From contig JBBRYP010000063.1 of NCBI GenBank assembly GCA_038237515.1, positions 1 through 27,346 of the forward strand: DNA of 27,346 nt, given 5' to 3'. The notes beneath the pieces were generated by a model. That model was not told where the DNA came from and ran no database searches. It worked only from the letters and a program-made list of their open reading frames with translations. A program made the translations under genes and the position numbers. This document shows positions 1 to 7,690 of this stretch, in pieces. Source of the stretch: JBBQDZ01 sp038237515. Its GTDB lineage: Bacteria; Actinomycetota; Thermoleophilia; Gaiellales; Gaiellaceae. Each line of letters begins with the position of its first letter. Within the stretch, counting starts at the first letter, position 1.

Positions 1-146
1 AGCACAACCTGCCGAGCGCCGGGCAGGTGGCGGTCGCGCCGGGTAGCAGCCCGACCAGCTGGTACACCACCCCCGAGAACCTGCAGCACATCGCCTACGT
101 CGGCACCGACGGGCAGATCCACGAATGCTTCTTCCGCATCGCGTAG
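1..146 (+). CDS. C-terminal fragment of a propeller-repeat (tachylectin/fucolectin-like) protein
   Basis: The reading frame enters from outside the window (first full codon at base 3) and ends at TAG 144-146, giving 47 residues. The visible piece has the pattern W-Y-T-T-P-E-N, then Q-H-I-A-Y-V-G-T-D-G and Q-I-H-E. This resembles the repeat found in actinobacterial secreted proteins related to fungal fucose-specific lectins and tachylectin-2, where each propeller blade carries a 'QHVVYRGTDGHIHE'-like signature. It would be the last blade of a carbohydrate-binding or structural beta-propeller. The upstream part is not visible, so total length, signal peptide and any fused enzyme domain cannot be judged. 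The match rests on one blade only. Confidence 0.6.
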   Translation, partial: HNLPSAGQVAVAPGSSPTSWYTTPENLQHIAYVGTDGQIHECFFRIA

Positions 147-193
147 CGCCCCGGGTTGCTAGGCAGGGGCAGGCGGCGACGTTGCAGGTGGAG

Positions 194-1500
194 ATGGTCT
201 GTCTGGACGAGCTTGTTGCCGAGGACGACCGTTTCGCAAGCTCGACCGCCTTGTTGATTGGTCGTTCGTTCGCGAGCTCGCGGCGCCGTACTACGCCGAC
301 GATCTCGGGCGGCCGTCGATCGACCCGATCGTGCTCGTCAAGTTGATGGTCGCGGGTGCCCTGGAGGGGCTCGGCTCGACGCGGGAGTTGTTGCGGCAAG
401 CGAGCGTGCGTCTTGATCTGCGCCGCTTCCTCGGCTACGGCCTGAGCGAGCGGCTGCCCGTCCATCAGACGCTCTCGCCCGCCCACACCCGCCGCTTCGT
501 CGACGCGGCTCTCTTCGAGCGGCTCTTCCGGCGCTCGCTCGAGCTGTGCAAGCAGCACGGCCTTGTCAAGGGCACGCACCTCTCGATCGACGGTTTCCAC
601 GCCGAGGCGGACGCGGCGCTGGCGAGCCTGCGTGCGAGCCTCGCTCTTGTCGCCCTGCCCGAGGCGGGGGCGGGCGCCGAGGCCGAGCCGAGCGCGGGTG
701 GCGCGCGGGTGTCCGTCGGCCAGTTGGCCCTCGACGAGCAGCCGCTCGCCGCCCGGCCGAGCGGGGAGCGTCCTGCGCTGAGGCTGGCCGAGCTGCGCTC
801 GGGCGACACCGAAGCGGCGAAGCGCGAACGACCTCGATCTCGCGCACCGACCCGGAGGCGAAGCTACGCGGGAAGCCCGGTCAGCGGCCGCACCTCGTCT
901 ACCTCGGCTAGGTGGCGGTCGACCGCGAGCAGCGCGTGATCGTCGCCTGCCGCGGCGAGCAGGCGGACGGCTTCGAGGGCGACGGCGGTCGAGCCGCTTT
1001 TGGATCGTGCTCGTTTCGCTTGTCCCGAGCTTGAATCGATTGCCGCCGATTCGGGCTTCGCGGCCGAGCGCATCTGGCGGGCGACGCTGGCGGCACCCGC
1101 GCGCTGCAAGAGCCCGGCCGGGATCGAGGCGCACCGCCGCCGGATGGCCGACGCCGACGGCGTGATCGGCGAGCTGAAAAACCAAGGGACGGTCGACCGC
1201 GCCCAGCGGCGCGGCAGACCGCACTTCCACGTCCAGCTCCTGCTCAACTGCGCAGCTGTCAACTGCAAGCGGCTCGTCGATCACGACCCGCGGGCACAGG
1301 CCGGGATCGCCGCTGCGCCGCAAGAGCGTACACTCGCAGCCGGCCACCACCACAACCGCCGCGCCGCAACCGAGAGCCGTCGCCGACCGCACCCGCTGGC
1401 TCGCCCCACTCCTCGCCGCTGGCCCCACCGGCTGGGACTACCCGACTTCGCTCAACTGAGCCGCGACCGCGCTCAGGACTCCTTCTTGACAGGCCCCTAA
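194..1500 (+). pseudogene. Degraded IS1182-family transposase
   Basis: Pieces of one transposase appear in order but in different frames. Residues beginning M-V-C-L-D-E-L-V-A-E-D-D lie in the frame from 194. The frame shifts near 235 into a segment with L-R-R-F-L-G-Y-G-L-S-E-R-L-P-V-H-Q-T-L-S and H-L-S-I-D-G-F-H. It shifts again near 830 to D-P-E-A-K-L-R-G-K-P-G-Q-R-P, which meets a TAG at 909-911, and the same frame carries V-A-V-D-R-E-Q-R-V-I-V-A-C beyond it. From about 1000 a fourth segment carries G-V-I-G-E-L-K-N and ends in F-L-T-G-P. The order and motifs fit the N-terminal DUF772-like and C-terminal DDE parts of IS1182 transposases. At least three frame changes, one stop and a probable internal loss around 990-1020 make it non-functional. 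Terminal inverted repeats were not identified. Confidence 0.85.
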
Positions 1501-1585
1501 CGCCGCAGGATCCGCAGAACGTTGCGGCCGGAGCCGGACTTGCCCGGCGGGACTGGACGAGCGGGAGCGCAGAAGGAGGGGTCCG

Positions 1586-1609
1586 TGGGAAACCCCTCGG
1601 TTCCCCCAC
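1586..1609 (-). terminator. Possible terminator hairpin after the PIN toxin gene
   Basis: An imperfect inverted repeat (GTGGG-AAACC against GGTT-CCCCCAC) begins two bases past the toxin stop codon on the minus strand. There is no T-tract, so an intrinsic terminator is only a suggestion. Confidence 0.35.
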
Positions 1610-1610
1610 G

Positions 1611-2042
1611 TTATCCGGCGACCTCGAGCACGGGAAAGCCTTCTCGCTGGGCGGCGTCGACCAGCCTCTCGTCGAGCGACACGATCTCGAGGCTCGCAGG
1701 TTGCCCTTCGGACGCCACCAGGGCGGCGGCGAGCTGAAGCGCGTCGGCTGCCCGCAGGTTGTGCACCCGCAGCAGACGCTTGGCCGCGCGCCGGACGCCC
1801 TCGACGGGCTGAACCTCGTGCCAGCCTCCCGCCAGCGACTCCAGCCGCTCGAGCGCCTCCAGCGTCGCTCGACGCGTCAAGTCGCCCTGCCGTTCCAGCC
1901 GAGCGATCGCCGAGAAGCACTCGACGTCGCTCGCCCACCACACGAGAAGCACTGGATCCAGCTCGAAGACGGCCCGAACCGCGCCCGTCGTCGGTTCGGC
2001 GACGAGGAGCGGCACGACGGCGGAGCTGTCCCAGAATCTCAG
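1611..2042 (-). CDS. vapC: VapC-like PIN-domain ribonuclease toxin
   Basis: A 143-residue PIN-domain protein, expected to cleave RNA with a Mg2+-binding acidic pocket. The N-terminus reads (M)R-F-W-D-S-S-A-V-V-P-L-L-V-A-E, the usual VapC opening. The acidic residues are the Asp of W-D-S-S, the Glu of S-D-V-E-C-F, the Asp of R-A-A-D-A-L-Q-L and the Asp of S-L-D-E-R-L, so the catalytic set looks intact. I place the start at CTG 2042-2040, which overlaps the antitoxin TGA (CTGA). This non-standard start restores the conserved first strand and Asp. The nearest GTG, at 2015, would delete that catalytic Asp. The gene forms a two-gene unit with the upstream antitoxin and is probably translationally coupled to it. 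The family is clear; the start codon is less certain. Confidence 0.85.
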   Translation of the reverse strand: MRFWDSSAVVPLLVAEPTTGAVRAVFELDPVLLVWWASDVECFSAIARLERQGDLTRRATLEALERLESLAGGWHEVQPVEGVRRAAKRLLRVHNLRAADALQLAAALVASEGQPASLEIVSLDERLVDAAQREGFPVLEVAG

Positions 2043-2335
2043 CGGCCGCCGCGCCTCTCGTCGAGCAGCGCCCTCACCGCGCTTGCACCCCGGCGCGGGC
2101 GCGGCGGTCGCCTCGAGACGAGTTCGGCTGGAGGCTCCTTCATCCCGGTACGAACGGCTCCGATTCGTTGGAGGCGCGCCAGGCGGCCGCCGACGTCGTC
2201 GCTCGAACCTGCTGCCGACTCGAGCCGCGCGACCGGGATGCCCCGGTCGACGATCAGCACCGTGTCTCCCGACTTGACGTAATCGAGCAGGGCGCTCAGC
2301 CCGTTCTTCGCTTCCGTGATCGTGGCCACACGCAT
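2039..2335 (-). CDS. vapB: Phd/YefM-type antitoxin of the VapBC-like pair
   Basis: A 98-residue protein opening M-R-V-A-T-I-T-E-A-K-N-G-L-S-A-L-L-D-Y-V, then G-D-T-V-L-I-V-D-R-G-I-P-V-A-R-L. This is the Phd/YefM DNA-binding fold seen in antitoxins that accompany PIN toxins. The first ~45 residues bind DNA. The Arg/Pro-rich tail, with M-K-E-P-P and a final A-L-L-D-E-R-R-G-G-R, would wrap around the toxin. The C-terminus overlaps the toxin start by four bases. The ATG at 2335 has no Shine-Dalgarno sequence because promoter/operator elements abut it, so the message is probably leaderless. Neutralising VapC and repressing its own promoter is the expected role. Confidence 0.87.
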   Translation of the reverse strand: MRVATITEAKNGLSALLDYVKSGDTVLIVDRGIPVARLESAAGSSDDVGGRLARLQRIGAVRTGMKEPPAELVSRRPPRPRRGASAVRALLDERRGGR

Positions 2336-2370
2336 AGAGCTAGATTAGCTCTTCATAGAGAGCTAAACAA
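2336..2370 (-). promoter_or_regulatory. Leaderless promoter and triple half-site operator of the VapBC-like module
   Basis: On the minus strand TTGTTT (2370-2365) is separated by 17 bases from TAATCT (2347-2342), and the antitoxin ATG begins six bases after the -10 box. Transcription would therefore start at or next to the ATG. The heptamer AGAGCTA occurs on the plus strand at 2336-2342, inverted as TAGCTCT at 2346-2352 (a palindrome with a 3-base centre), and again directly at 2359-2365. The repeats cover the spacer and -10 box, as expected for an autorepressor site bound by the antitoxin-toxin complex. Confidence 0.72.
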
Positions 2371-2619
2371 GCACAGACCATCCTCACCTCCATGGAGAAC
2401 CATTGGTATGCAACGGGCCGGTAGGCGAGTGCATGTGCCCGGAGGGGGCGAAGGAGGGAACCCCGTTCCCGCTCTTGGAGAGGAGGCGAAGCCGCGGATA
2501 ACTCCAACATCCGCAACGGGCCAAGGGTCTCGGGGGCGTGAGCCCCCGGAAAGCGAAGCGACTCATCCGCACCCCTCGCGTGTCCTCGCCCCTCGCCGCG
2601 CCCCGGTCGGACCCGCCGC
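2371..2619. other. Intergenic region with two small hairpins
   Basis: No credible gene is visible between the antitoxin promoter and the end of the glutamate-synthase-like operon. It contains a perfect hairpin GGGAAC-CCC-GTTCCC (2456-2470) and a second one annotated separately. Bases 2453-2470 resemble 1573-1606 on the other side of the toxin-antitoxin pair (AGGAGG followed by a GGAAC/GTTCC hairpin). Confidence 0.5.
2531..2548 (-). terminator. GTGA-loop hairpin downstream of the nitrogen operon
   Basis: A perfect 7-bp stem, CGGGGGC against GCCCCCG, closes a GTGA (GNRA-type) tetraloop on the plus strand and TCAC on the minus strand. It lies 71 bases past the last gene of the minus-strand operon. 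No T-tract follows, which is common for hairpin terminators in high-GC actinobacteria. It may end the operon. Confidence 0.4.
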
Positions 2620-3051
2620 TCAGTGCGCCGGCGGCTCCCATCCCTCGAGCACGGGCGGCCCCCAGTCGATGCCTACCGTCGGCGAGCCCTCCACCCACGA
2701 GCCGAGGAGCGGCTGGGGGAACTTGCAGTGCTTCTCCTTGAGCTGGATGCCGTAGGAGTTGCCCGACTGCAGGTGCGTGATCAGCACCTTGCGCGCGAGC
2801 TCGTCCTCGCGGCCCTCGGGGATCGGAAAGTAGATCTTCAGGAACGAGTTCGAGTAGCGGTCGAACACCGCCGGGGACCCCTCCTCGGTGAGGAGCGCGA
2901 CGTCCTCGAGCCAGTTGATGTCCTCGCCGGGGGTGGCGACGAGGAGGTCGACGCCCTCGACGAGCGAGATGTCCTCCTGGTAGGGGAAGCGCCGCCCCGA
3001 GAGGTACTCGGCGTCGATCCCGGTCGTCTTCTCCGGCTCGTGGACGCTCAC
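2620..3051 (-). CDS. Unknown 143-residue protein at the end of the glutamate-synthase-like operon
   Basis: I do not recognise this family. It starts at GTG 3051-3049, whose bases overlap the upstream TGA (GTGA, 4-base overlap). GGAGG lies about ten bases upstream inside the preceding gene, so the two proteins are probably made in fixed proportion. The protein is acidic and soluble, without a signal peptide or membrane segment. It has one cysteine (in H-C-K-F-P-Q) and several well-formed motifs: E-Y-L-S-G-R-R-F-P-Y-Q-E-D, D-R-Y-S-N-S-F-L-K-I-Y-F, and H-L-Q-S-G-N-S-Y-G-I-Q-L-K. The aromatic-rich C-terminus, G-I-D-W-G-P-P-V-L-E-G-W, suggests a compact globular domain. Context suggests an accessory subunit or assembly factor for the amidotransferase/glutamate-synthase complex; that is inference only. 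Confidence 0.8.
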   Translation of the reverse strand: MSVHEPEKTTGIDAEYLSGRRFPYQEDISLVEGVDLLVATPGEDINWLEDVALLTEEGSPAVFDRYSNSFLKIYFPIPEGREDELARKVLITHLQSGNSYGIQLKEKHCKFPQPLLGSWVEGSPTVGIDWGPPVLEGWEPPAH

Positions 3052-4490
3052 CGCTGGATCGCCTCCTGGTCCGGCAGGAAATCAACCGGGTATTCCAGGT
3101 GCCTCTCGAGCATCCGCTTGATCTCCTTCAGCGCCCGGTCCTCGCTGACGCCGGGGATGTAATCGGTGCCGGCGAGCGGCACCTTCGCCATGGCGGCCGC
3201 CTCCACCGTCAGCGCGCACAGGTCCTCGGGCTCTAGCGAGTGGACGTTCGTCTTCCCGCACGCGCGCGCGAGCATCTGCACCTCGAGCGTCAGCGTGTGC
3301 AGGAAGTTGTAGACGCGCTCGGCGGCTTCCTCGACGACGAGCCGCTTGCGCAGCTCGGGATCCTGCGTCGTGATCCCGACCGGGCAGCGACCCGTGTGGC
3401 AGTGGTAGCACCGGCCGGCCGGCACGCCGATCGTGCCCTCGTAGTCGGTGACGCCGGGGATCTCCTTGTTGCAGTTCAGCGCGATCAGGGCCGAGTGGCC
3501 GATCGCAACCGCCTTCGCGCCGAGGGCCAGGCACTTTGCGACGTCGCCGCCGTTCCTGATGCCGCCGGCGACGACGAGGTCGACCTCGTCCGCGAGACCG
3601 ACGTCCTCCAGCGCTCGCCTCGCTTCCGGGATCGCCGCCATCAGCGGGATGCCGGTCTCCTCGGCCGCGACGTGGGGACCGGCACCGGTGCCGCCCTCGG
3701 CGCCGTCCAGGTAGATGATGTCCGGCCCGCACTTGGCCGCCATGCGGACGTCGTCGTAGACGCGCGCGGCGCCGAGCTTGAGCTGGATCGGGATCTGGTA
3801 GTTCGTCGCCTCGCGGATCTCCTGGATCTTGAGTGAGAGGTCGTCCGGTCCGAGCCAGTCCGGGTGACGCGCCGGCGAGCGCTGGTCGATCCCGGCCGGC
3901 AGCGAGCGCATCTCCGCGACCTGCTCGGTGACCTTCTGGCCCATCAGGTGGCCGCCGAGCCCGACCTTGCAACCCTGCCCGATGAAGAACTCGCACGCAT
4001 CCGCCAGCATCAGGTGGTGCGGGTTGAAGCCGTAGCGGCTCTGGATGCATTGGTAGTACCACTTGGTCGAGAGGTCGCGCTCGGGCGGGATCATCCCTCC
4101 CTCGCCGGAGCAGGTCGCGGTACCGGCCATCGAGGCACCCTTCGCGAGCGCCATCTTCGCCTCGAGCGAGAGCGCGCCGAAGCTCATCCCTGTGATGTAG
4201 ACGGGTATGTCGAGCTCGATCGGATGCTTCGCGAAGCGGGCGCCGAGCACGGTTTTCGTCACGCACCTCTCGCGATAGCCCTCGATCACGAAGCGCGTCA
4301 GCGTGCCGGGGAGGAACATCAGCTCGTCCCAGTGCGGGATCTTCTTGAACATAGAGAAGCCGCGCATCCGGTAGCGGCCGAGCTCCGCCTTCATGTGGAT
4401 GTCGTCGATCACCTCGGGCGTGAAGATCCGGCTGCGCCCGAGCACGGTGCGCTGCGAAGGTGCGGTTTCGTCCACTGGTGGCCGATCCAC
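3048..4490 (-). CDS. Glutamate synthase domain 2-like FMN/Fe-S subunit (GlxD/MgsC-like)
   Basis: A 480-residue protein matching the FMN-binding (GltB2) domain of glutamate synthase, here a separate subunit. It would transfer an amino or methylamino group to 2-oxoglutarate on an FMN-containing TIM barrel. Motifs include I-T-G-M-S-F-G-A-L-S-L-E-A-K near residue 110, C-S-G-E-G-G-M, Q-L-K-L-G-A-A-R, the flavin-phosphate stretch D-G-A-E-G-G-T-G-A-G-P, and V-V-A-G-G-I-R-N-G-G-D-V. A cysteine cluster, C-Y-H-C-H-T-G-R-C-P-V-G-I, is the place for a 3Fe-4S cluster. The start is GTG 4490-4488, which overlaps the upstream TAG by one base (TAGTG) and has no in-frame competitor closer to the domain than GTG 4475. 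Longer readings to 4943 are antisense-frame extensions over the upstream gene. Either a glutamate synthase or an N-methylglutamate synthase large subunit fits. Confidence 0.88.
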   Translation of the reverse strand: MDRPPVDETAPSQRTVLGRSRIFTPEVIDDIHMKAELGRYRMRGFSMFKKIPHWDELMFLPGTLTRFVIEGYRERCVTKTVLGARFAKHPIELDIPVYITGMSFGALSLEAKMALAKGASMAGTATCSGEGGMIPPERDLSTKWYYQCIQSRYGFNPHHLMLADACEFFIGQGCKVGLGGHLMGQKVTEQVAEMRSLPAGIDQRSPARHPDWLGPDDLSLKIQEIREATNYQIPIQLKLGAARVYDDVRMAAKCGPDIIYLDGAEGGTGAGPHVAAEETGIPLMAAIPEARRALEDVGLADEVDLVVAGGIRNGGDVAKCLALGAKAVAIGHSALIALNCNKEIPGVTDYEGTIGVPAGRCYHCHTGRCPVGITTQDPELRKRLVVEEAAERVYNFLHTLTLEVQMLARACGKTNVHSLEPEDLCALTVEAAAMAKVPLAGTDYIPGVSEDRALKEIKRMLERHLEYPVDFLPDQEAIQR

Positions 4491-5257
4491 TAAAGGACGA
4501 GCTTCCGCTCTGACGGCTCGAGGTTGTCGTAGTTGTAGAGCTTCTTGCCGCAGACGAACTTCTGGAGCTCGGGCGGCGAGCCGAGACCGTAGATCCGGAA
4601 CTTGCGCTCGACGAACTCCGTGTCGGCGTCCGTCCAGTCGCCCGGGACGCAGTCGATGCCGAGCGAGGCGACCTTCCCGGCGACGTAGATCGTGCCGTCG
4701 TACATCGAGTCGCCGAGCCCGTGGCCGACGTCGCCGCAGAGGATCATCCGCCCGCGCTGGAGCATGAACCCGGTCATCGAGCCGGCGCTCCCGAGCACGA
4801 TGATCGTGCCGCCCTTCTGGTCGATGCCCGTGCGCCCGCCGACCCGGCCCTTCACGAGCAGGTCGCCGCCGCGCATCGCGGCGCCCGTCAGCGAGCCCGC
4901 GTTGGAGTCGATGACAACGACGCCCGACATCATGTTCTCGCACGCGGACCAGCCGACACGGCCCTTGACGTGGATCTCGGGGCCGTCGATCACGCCGCAG
5001 CCGAAGTAGCCGAGGCTGCCGTCGAACGTGATCCTGCAGCGCGTCAGGATGCCGACTCCGAGCGAGTGCTTCGAGCCCGGATTGAGCACGGTCACGTCCT
5101 TGACGCCCTGCTCGTACAGGAGCCAGCGCAGCTCGAGGTTGATCTTGCGCGTGGAAAGCTCCCTCGCGTCGAAGACGGCCCGTTCGCCGTCGATCTCCGC
5201 GATCTGCGGGACGGTGTCGTCGACCTCGACGAGGCCGCGCGCGTCGTAGGAGACCAT
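4490..5257 (-). CDS. GXGXG-domain subunit (glutamate synthase C-terminal domain, GlxC/MgsB-like)
   Basis: A 255-residue right-handed beta-helix of the GltB3/FwdC type. From about residue 60 it shows regularly spaced glycine turns: G-S-K-H-S-L-G-V-G, G-Y-F-G-C-G-V-I-D-G, K-G-R-V-G-W-S-A, A-G-S-L-T-G-A-A-M-R-G-G, K-G-R-V-G-G-R-T-G and G-S-A-G-S-M-T-G. In intact glutamate synthase this domain is structural, bracing the amidotransferase and FMN domains and the ammonia tunnel; in split systems it is its own subunit. The start at ATG 5257 follows AGGGGAG three bases upstream and begins 8 bases after the amidotransferase stop, while the downstream gene overlaps by one base. Readings that continue to 5563 run into the amidotransferase gene in another frame and are not supported. 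Confidence 0.87.
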   Translation of the reverse strand: MVSYDARGLVEVDDTVPQIAEIDGERAVFDARELSTRKINLELRWLLYEQGVKDVTVLNPGSKHSLGVGILTRCRITFDGSLGYFGCGVIDGPEIHVKGRVGWSACENMMSGVVVIDSNAGSLTGAAMRGGDLLVKGRVGGRTGIDQKGGTIIVLGSAGSMTGFMLQRGRMILCGDVGHGLGDSMYDGTIYVAGKVASLGIDCVPGDWTDADTEFVERKFRIYGLGSPPELQKFVCGKKLYNYDNLEPSERKLVL

Positions 5258-5265
5258 CCGCTCCC

Positions 5266-6201
5266 CTACCGTGTCCAGACCATCACCTCGCCCTCGTAGG
5301 GGTCCCAAGTTTCGATCTCGCGGTCGACGACGGCGCGGATCGCGATCTCCTCGGAAGCGAGCGCCACCATGTCGTCCGCCTCGTAGAGGACGAGCGGCTT
5401 CGCACCCATCTCGTCCTTCGCAACGCCGAGTGCCTCGGCCGTGACGCAGATGTAGGTGAAGACGCCGTCGAGCTCCGCGAGGCTCTCGCGCATCGCGTCC
5501 TCGAGCGAGTAGCCGTCGCTCATCTTCTCGGCGAGGTAGACGGCGATCACCTCGGAGTCGCACTCGGACTGGAAGCGGCAGCCGTTCCGCTCGAGCCTGT
5601 GCTTCCAGTGGAAGTAGTTCGTGAGCTGGCCGTTGTGGACGACGGCGACGTCGCCGAACGGATAGGCCCAGTACGGGTGCGCTCCCGAGATGTCCACGTC
5701 CGATTCCGTCGCCATCCGCACGTGCCCGATCGCATGCGTGCCGACAAAGCCGTCGAGGCGGTACTGGGTCGCGACCTGCTCCGCGTCCCCGAGGTCCTTG
5801 ACGATCTCGAGCGAGTGGCCAAGCGACAGCACCTCGGCGTGCGGGACGTCCTCGACGACGTCCGTGATCGCCTTCAAGTCGCCGTCGTAGTCGAACGAGA
5901 CGCGATAGGCGTAGGCCGTCTCTCGCTCCAGCTCGAGGTTCCTCGCGCCGAGCGCGCGCAGCCTCGCCTCGACCTCCGCCCGGCGATGCTCGAGCCGCCG
6001 ATCGAAGTCGAAGTCGCGCGGGTCATTGGAGTCCGCGAGCTTGTAGCGCATGACGTTCTGCTGCTGTGGGGGGCCGAAGAGCGCATAGCCCGTCGAGTCC
6101 GGGCCGCGGTGCTTCATCGACTGCAGCATCCGCGTCATGTCCTGGCCGACGGCGTGCTCGCCGCCGTTGTCCTTGTAGATGATCCCGGCGATCCCGCACA
6201 T
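5266..6201 (-). CDS. Class II glutamine amidotransferase subunit (GlxB/MgsA-like)
   Basis: A 311-residue Ntn-type amidotransferase. It begins M-C-G-I-A-G-I-I-Y, so Cys2 becomes the N-terminal nucleophile once Met is removed. Other family motifs are K-H-R-G-P-D-S-T-G-Y, G-H-V-R-M-A-T-E-S, G-A-H-P-Y-W, V-V-H-N-G-Q-L-T-N and C-D-S-E-V-I-A. The enzyme would release ammonia (or methylamine from gamma-glutamylmethylamide) and channel it to the FMN subunit. An insert at about residues 55-125, rich in R/E/D, separates the N-terminal motif from the rest, as in GlxB-type stand-alone subunits. The start is fixed by Cys2 at ATG 6201-6199. The gene sits 43 bases after the ligase and 8 bases before the GXGXG gene, within one operon. 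Confidence 0.88.
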   Translation of the reverse strand: MCGIAGIIYKDNGGEHAVGQDMTRMLQSMKHRGPDSTGYALFGPPQQQNVMRYKLADSNDPRDFDFDRRLEHRRAEVEARLRALGARNLELERETAYAYRVSFDYDGDLKAITDVVEDVPHAEVLSLGHSLEIVKDLGDAEQVATQYRLDGFVGTHAIGHVRMATESDVDISGAHPYWAYPFGDVAVVHNGQLTNYFHWKHRLERNGCRFQSECDSEVIAVYLAEKMSDGYSLEDAMRESLAELDGVFTYICVTAEALGVAKDEMGAKPLVLYEADDMVALASEEIAIRAVVDREIETWDPYEGEVMVWTR

Positions 6202-6244
6202 CAGCCGTCTCCGCGCTCGCGGGATGCCTGCGGGGTGACGGGAA

Positions 6245-7690
6245 TCAAGGTAGGACGTCCAGGTACTTCTCCCGCTCCCAGTCGGTGACGGCGGCGAGGA
6301 ACTGCTCCCACTCGTCCCGCTTGTAGTGCATGTAGACATCGTAGAGGCGGCCGGGCAAGGCGCTGCGGACGACCTCGTCCGCCTCCAGCGCGTCGAGCGC
6401 CTCGCCGAGGTGCGCCGGCACGCGAGGAATCTCGCCGCCCTCGGCCAGGACGTCGTAGACGTTGCGCTGCTGGGGCGGCCCCGGGTCGAGCTTGCGCTTG
6501 ACGCCGTCGAGGCCGGCCTTGAGCAGCGCCGCCTGGGTCAGGTACGGGTTGCAGGCGGAGTCGACTGCGCGGAACTCGAAGCGGCCGCCGCTCGCGACGC
6601 GGACGAGCGTCGTGCGGTTCTGCCAGCCGTAGTCCTTGTAGATCGGGGCCCAGAACCCGAAGTCCCAGAAGCGCTTGTACGAGTTCACCGTCGAGGCCGT
6701 GATCCCGCAGAGCCCGCGATAGTGGTCGAGGATCCCGCCCATGAACTGGAGCCCGAGCTCGGACAGCTTCGCCGGACCCTTCGCGTCGTAGAAGACGTTG
6801 ACGCCGGCCTCGTCGACGAGCGTGAAGTGATGGTGCGCGCCGTTCGCGGAGACACCTGTGAACGGCTTCGGCATGAAGCTCGCGATCACGCCGTGCTTGC
6901 GCGCGACGGCGGCGCAGATCTGGCGATAGGTCGAGAGGTTGTCGGCCGTCCGCACGGCGCGGTCGTAGAGGAAGTTGAGCTCGAGCTGCCCGGGCGAGTC
7001 CTCGTGGTCGCCGTAGGTCGGGTTGATCCCGAGCCGCTCCCCGTAGTCGACGACGTCGAGGATGATCTCGCGCAGCTCCTCGAACTGGTTGATGTGGTAG
7101 CACCACGGCTTCGTCAGCCCGACGGCGTCGTTCGGGTCCTCCGTCTTGCGCATCCACATCATCTCGGGCTCGATCCCGCAGAGGAACGTGTAGCCGAGCT
7201 CCTGCTCGACCTCGTTCACGATCCGCTTCAGGTTCTGGCGCGGGTCGGCCGCGAGCGGCTCGCCCGTCTCGGTGTCGTAGCAGTCGCAGAAGACGCGCGC
7301 GACCCGTCCATCCCACGGGAGCTGCTCGAACGTGTCGAGGTCGGCGATGGCGGCGAGCTCGGACTCCTCGGGGCCGAAGCCGATGTAGTTGTTGCTCCGG
7401 TCGACGAAGAGATCCGCGGTCGCGCCGTAGACGAGCTGGTAGCCCTCCTGCGCGACCTTCTCCCACTGGGTCGCGACGACGCCCTTGCCGTTCACGTGGC
7501 CGGAGACCGAGACCTGCTGGAAGAAGACGTACTTGATCCCGCGCTCGTCGATCAGCTTGCGGATCTGGCGGATCCCCTCGAGCCGAGCAGGATCGCTACG
7601 CGCCTGCTCCAGCGTGGGGAACGGGTCGGCGATCGGCCCTCTCGCAAGCACGTGCTGAACCTCGGTCGGACCTGATTCGACGACAGCCAT
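6245..7690 (-). CDS. Glutamine synthetase-like ligase, GlnT/GmaS type
   Basis: A 481-residue ATP-dependent ligase of the glutamine synthetase fold. N-terminal beta-grasp residues 40-130 include E-R-G-I-K-Y-V-F-F. The catalytic domain shows G-I-E-P-E-M-M-W (metal-binding Glu pair), D-H-E-D-S-P-G-Q-L-E-L-N, F-M-P-K-P-F-T-G-V-S-A-N-G-A-H-H-H, S-T-V-N-S-Y-K-R, N-R-T-T-L-V-R-V and R-F-E-F-R-A-V-D-S-A-C-N-P-Y. This form resembles GlnT and gamma-glutamylmethylamide synthetase (GmaS) more than the main GlnA. I cannot tell from sequence reading whether ammonia or methylamine is the substrate. ATG 7690 is preceded by AAGGAG at a normal distance. The gene opens the operon; a GATAAT box at 7734-7729 could be its own -10. 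It lies 146 bases downstream of formate dehydrogenase on the same strand. Confidence 0.88.
   Translation of the reverse strand: MAVVESGPTEVQHVLARGPIADPFPTLEQARSDPARLEGIRQIRKLIDERGIKYVFFQQVSVSGHVNGKGVVATQWEKVAQEGYQLVYGATADLFVDRSNNYIGFGPEESELAAIADLDTFEQLPWDGRVARVFCDCYDTETGEPLAADPRQNLKRIVNEVEQELGYTFLCGIEPEMMWMRKTEDPNDAVGLTKPWCYHINQFEELREIILDVVDYGERLGINPTYGDHEDSPGQLELNFLYDRAVRTADNLSTYRQICAAVARKHGVIASFMPKPFTGVSANGAHHHFTLVDEAGVNVFYDAKGPAKLSELGLQFMGGILDHYRGLCGITASTVNSYKRFWDFGFWAPIYKDYGWQNRTTLVRVASGGRFEFRAVDSACNPYLTQAALLKAGLDGVKRKLDPGPPQQRNVYDVLAEGGEIPRVPAHLGEALDALEADEVVRSALPGRLYDVYMHYKRDEWEQFLAAVTDWEREKYLDVLP

Noticed and set aside
147..1560. Terminal inverted repeats bounding the IS1182-like element
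   Set aside because: Short partial matches around 155-175 and 1488-1502 were too weak and not collinear to call as repeats.
4491..4943. N-terminal extension of the FMN subunit to a 631-residue protein
   Set aside because: The extra residues overlap the GXGXG gene in another frame and are low-complexity Arg/Asp/His. GTG 4490 with the TAGTG overlap fits the family length.
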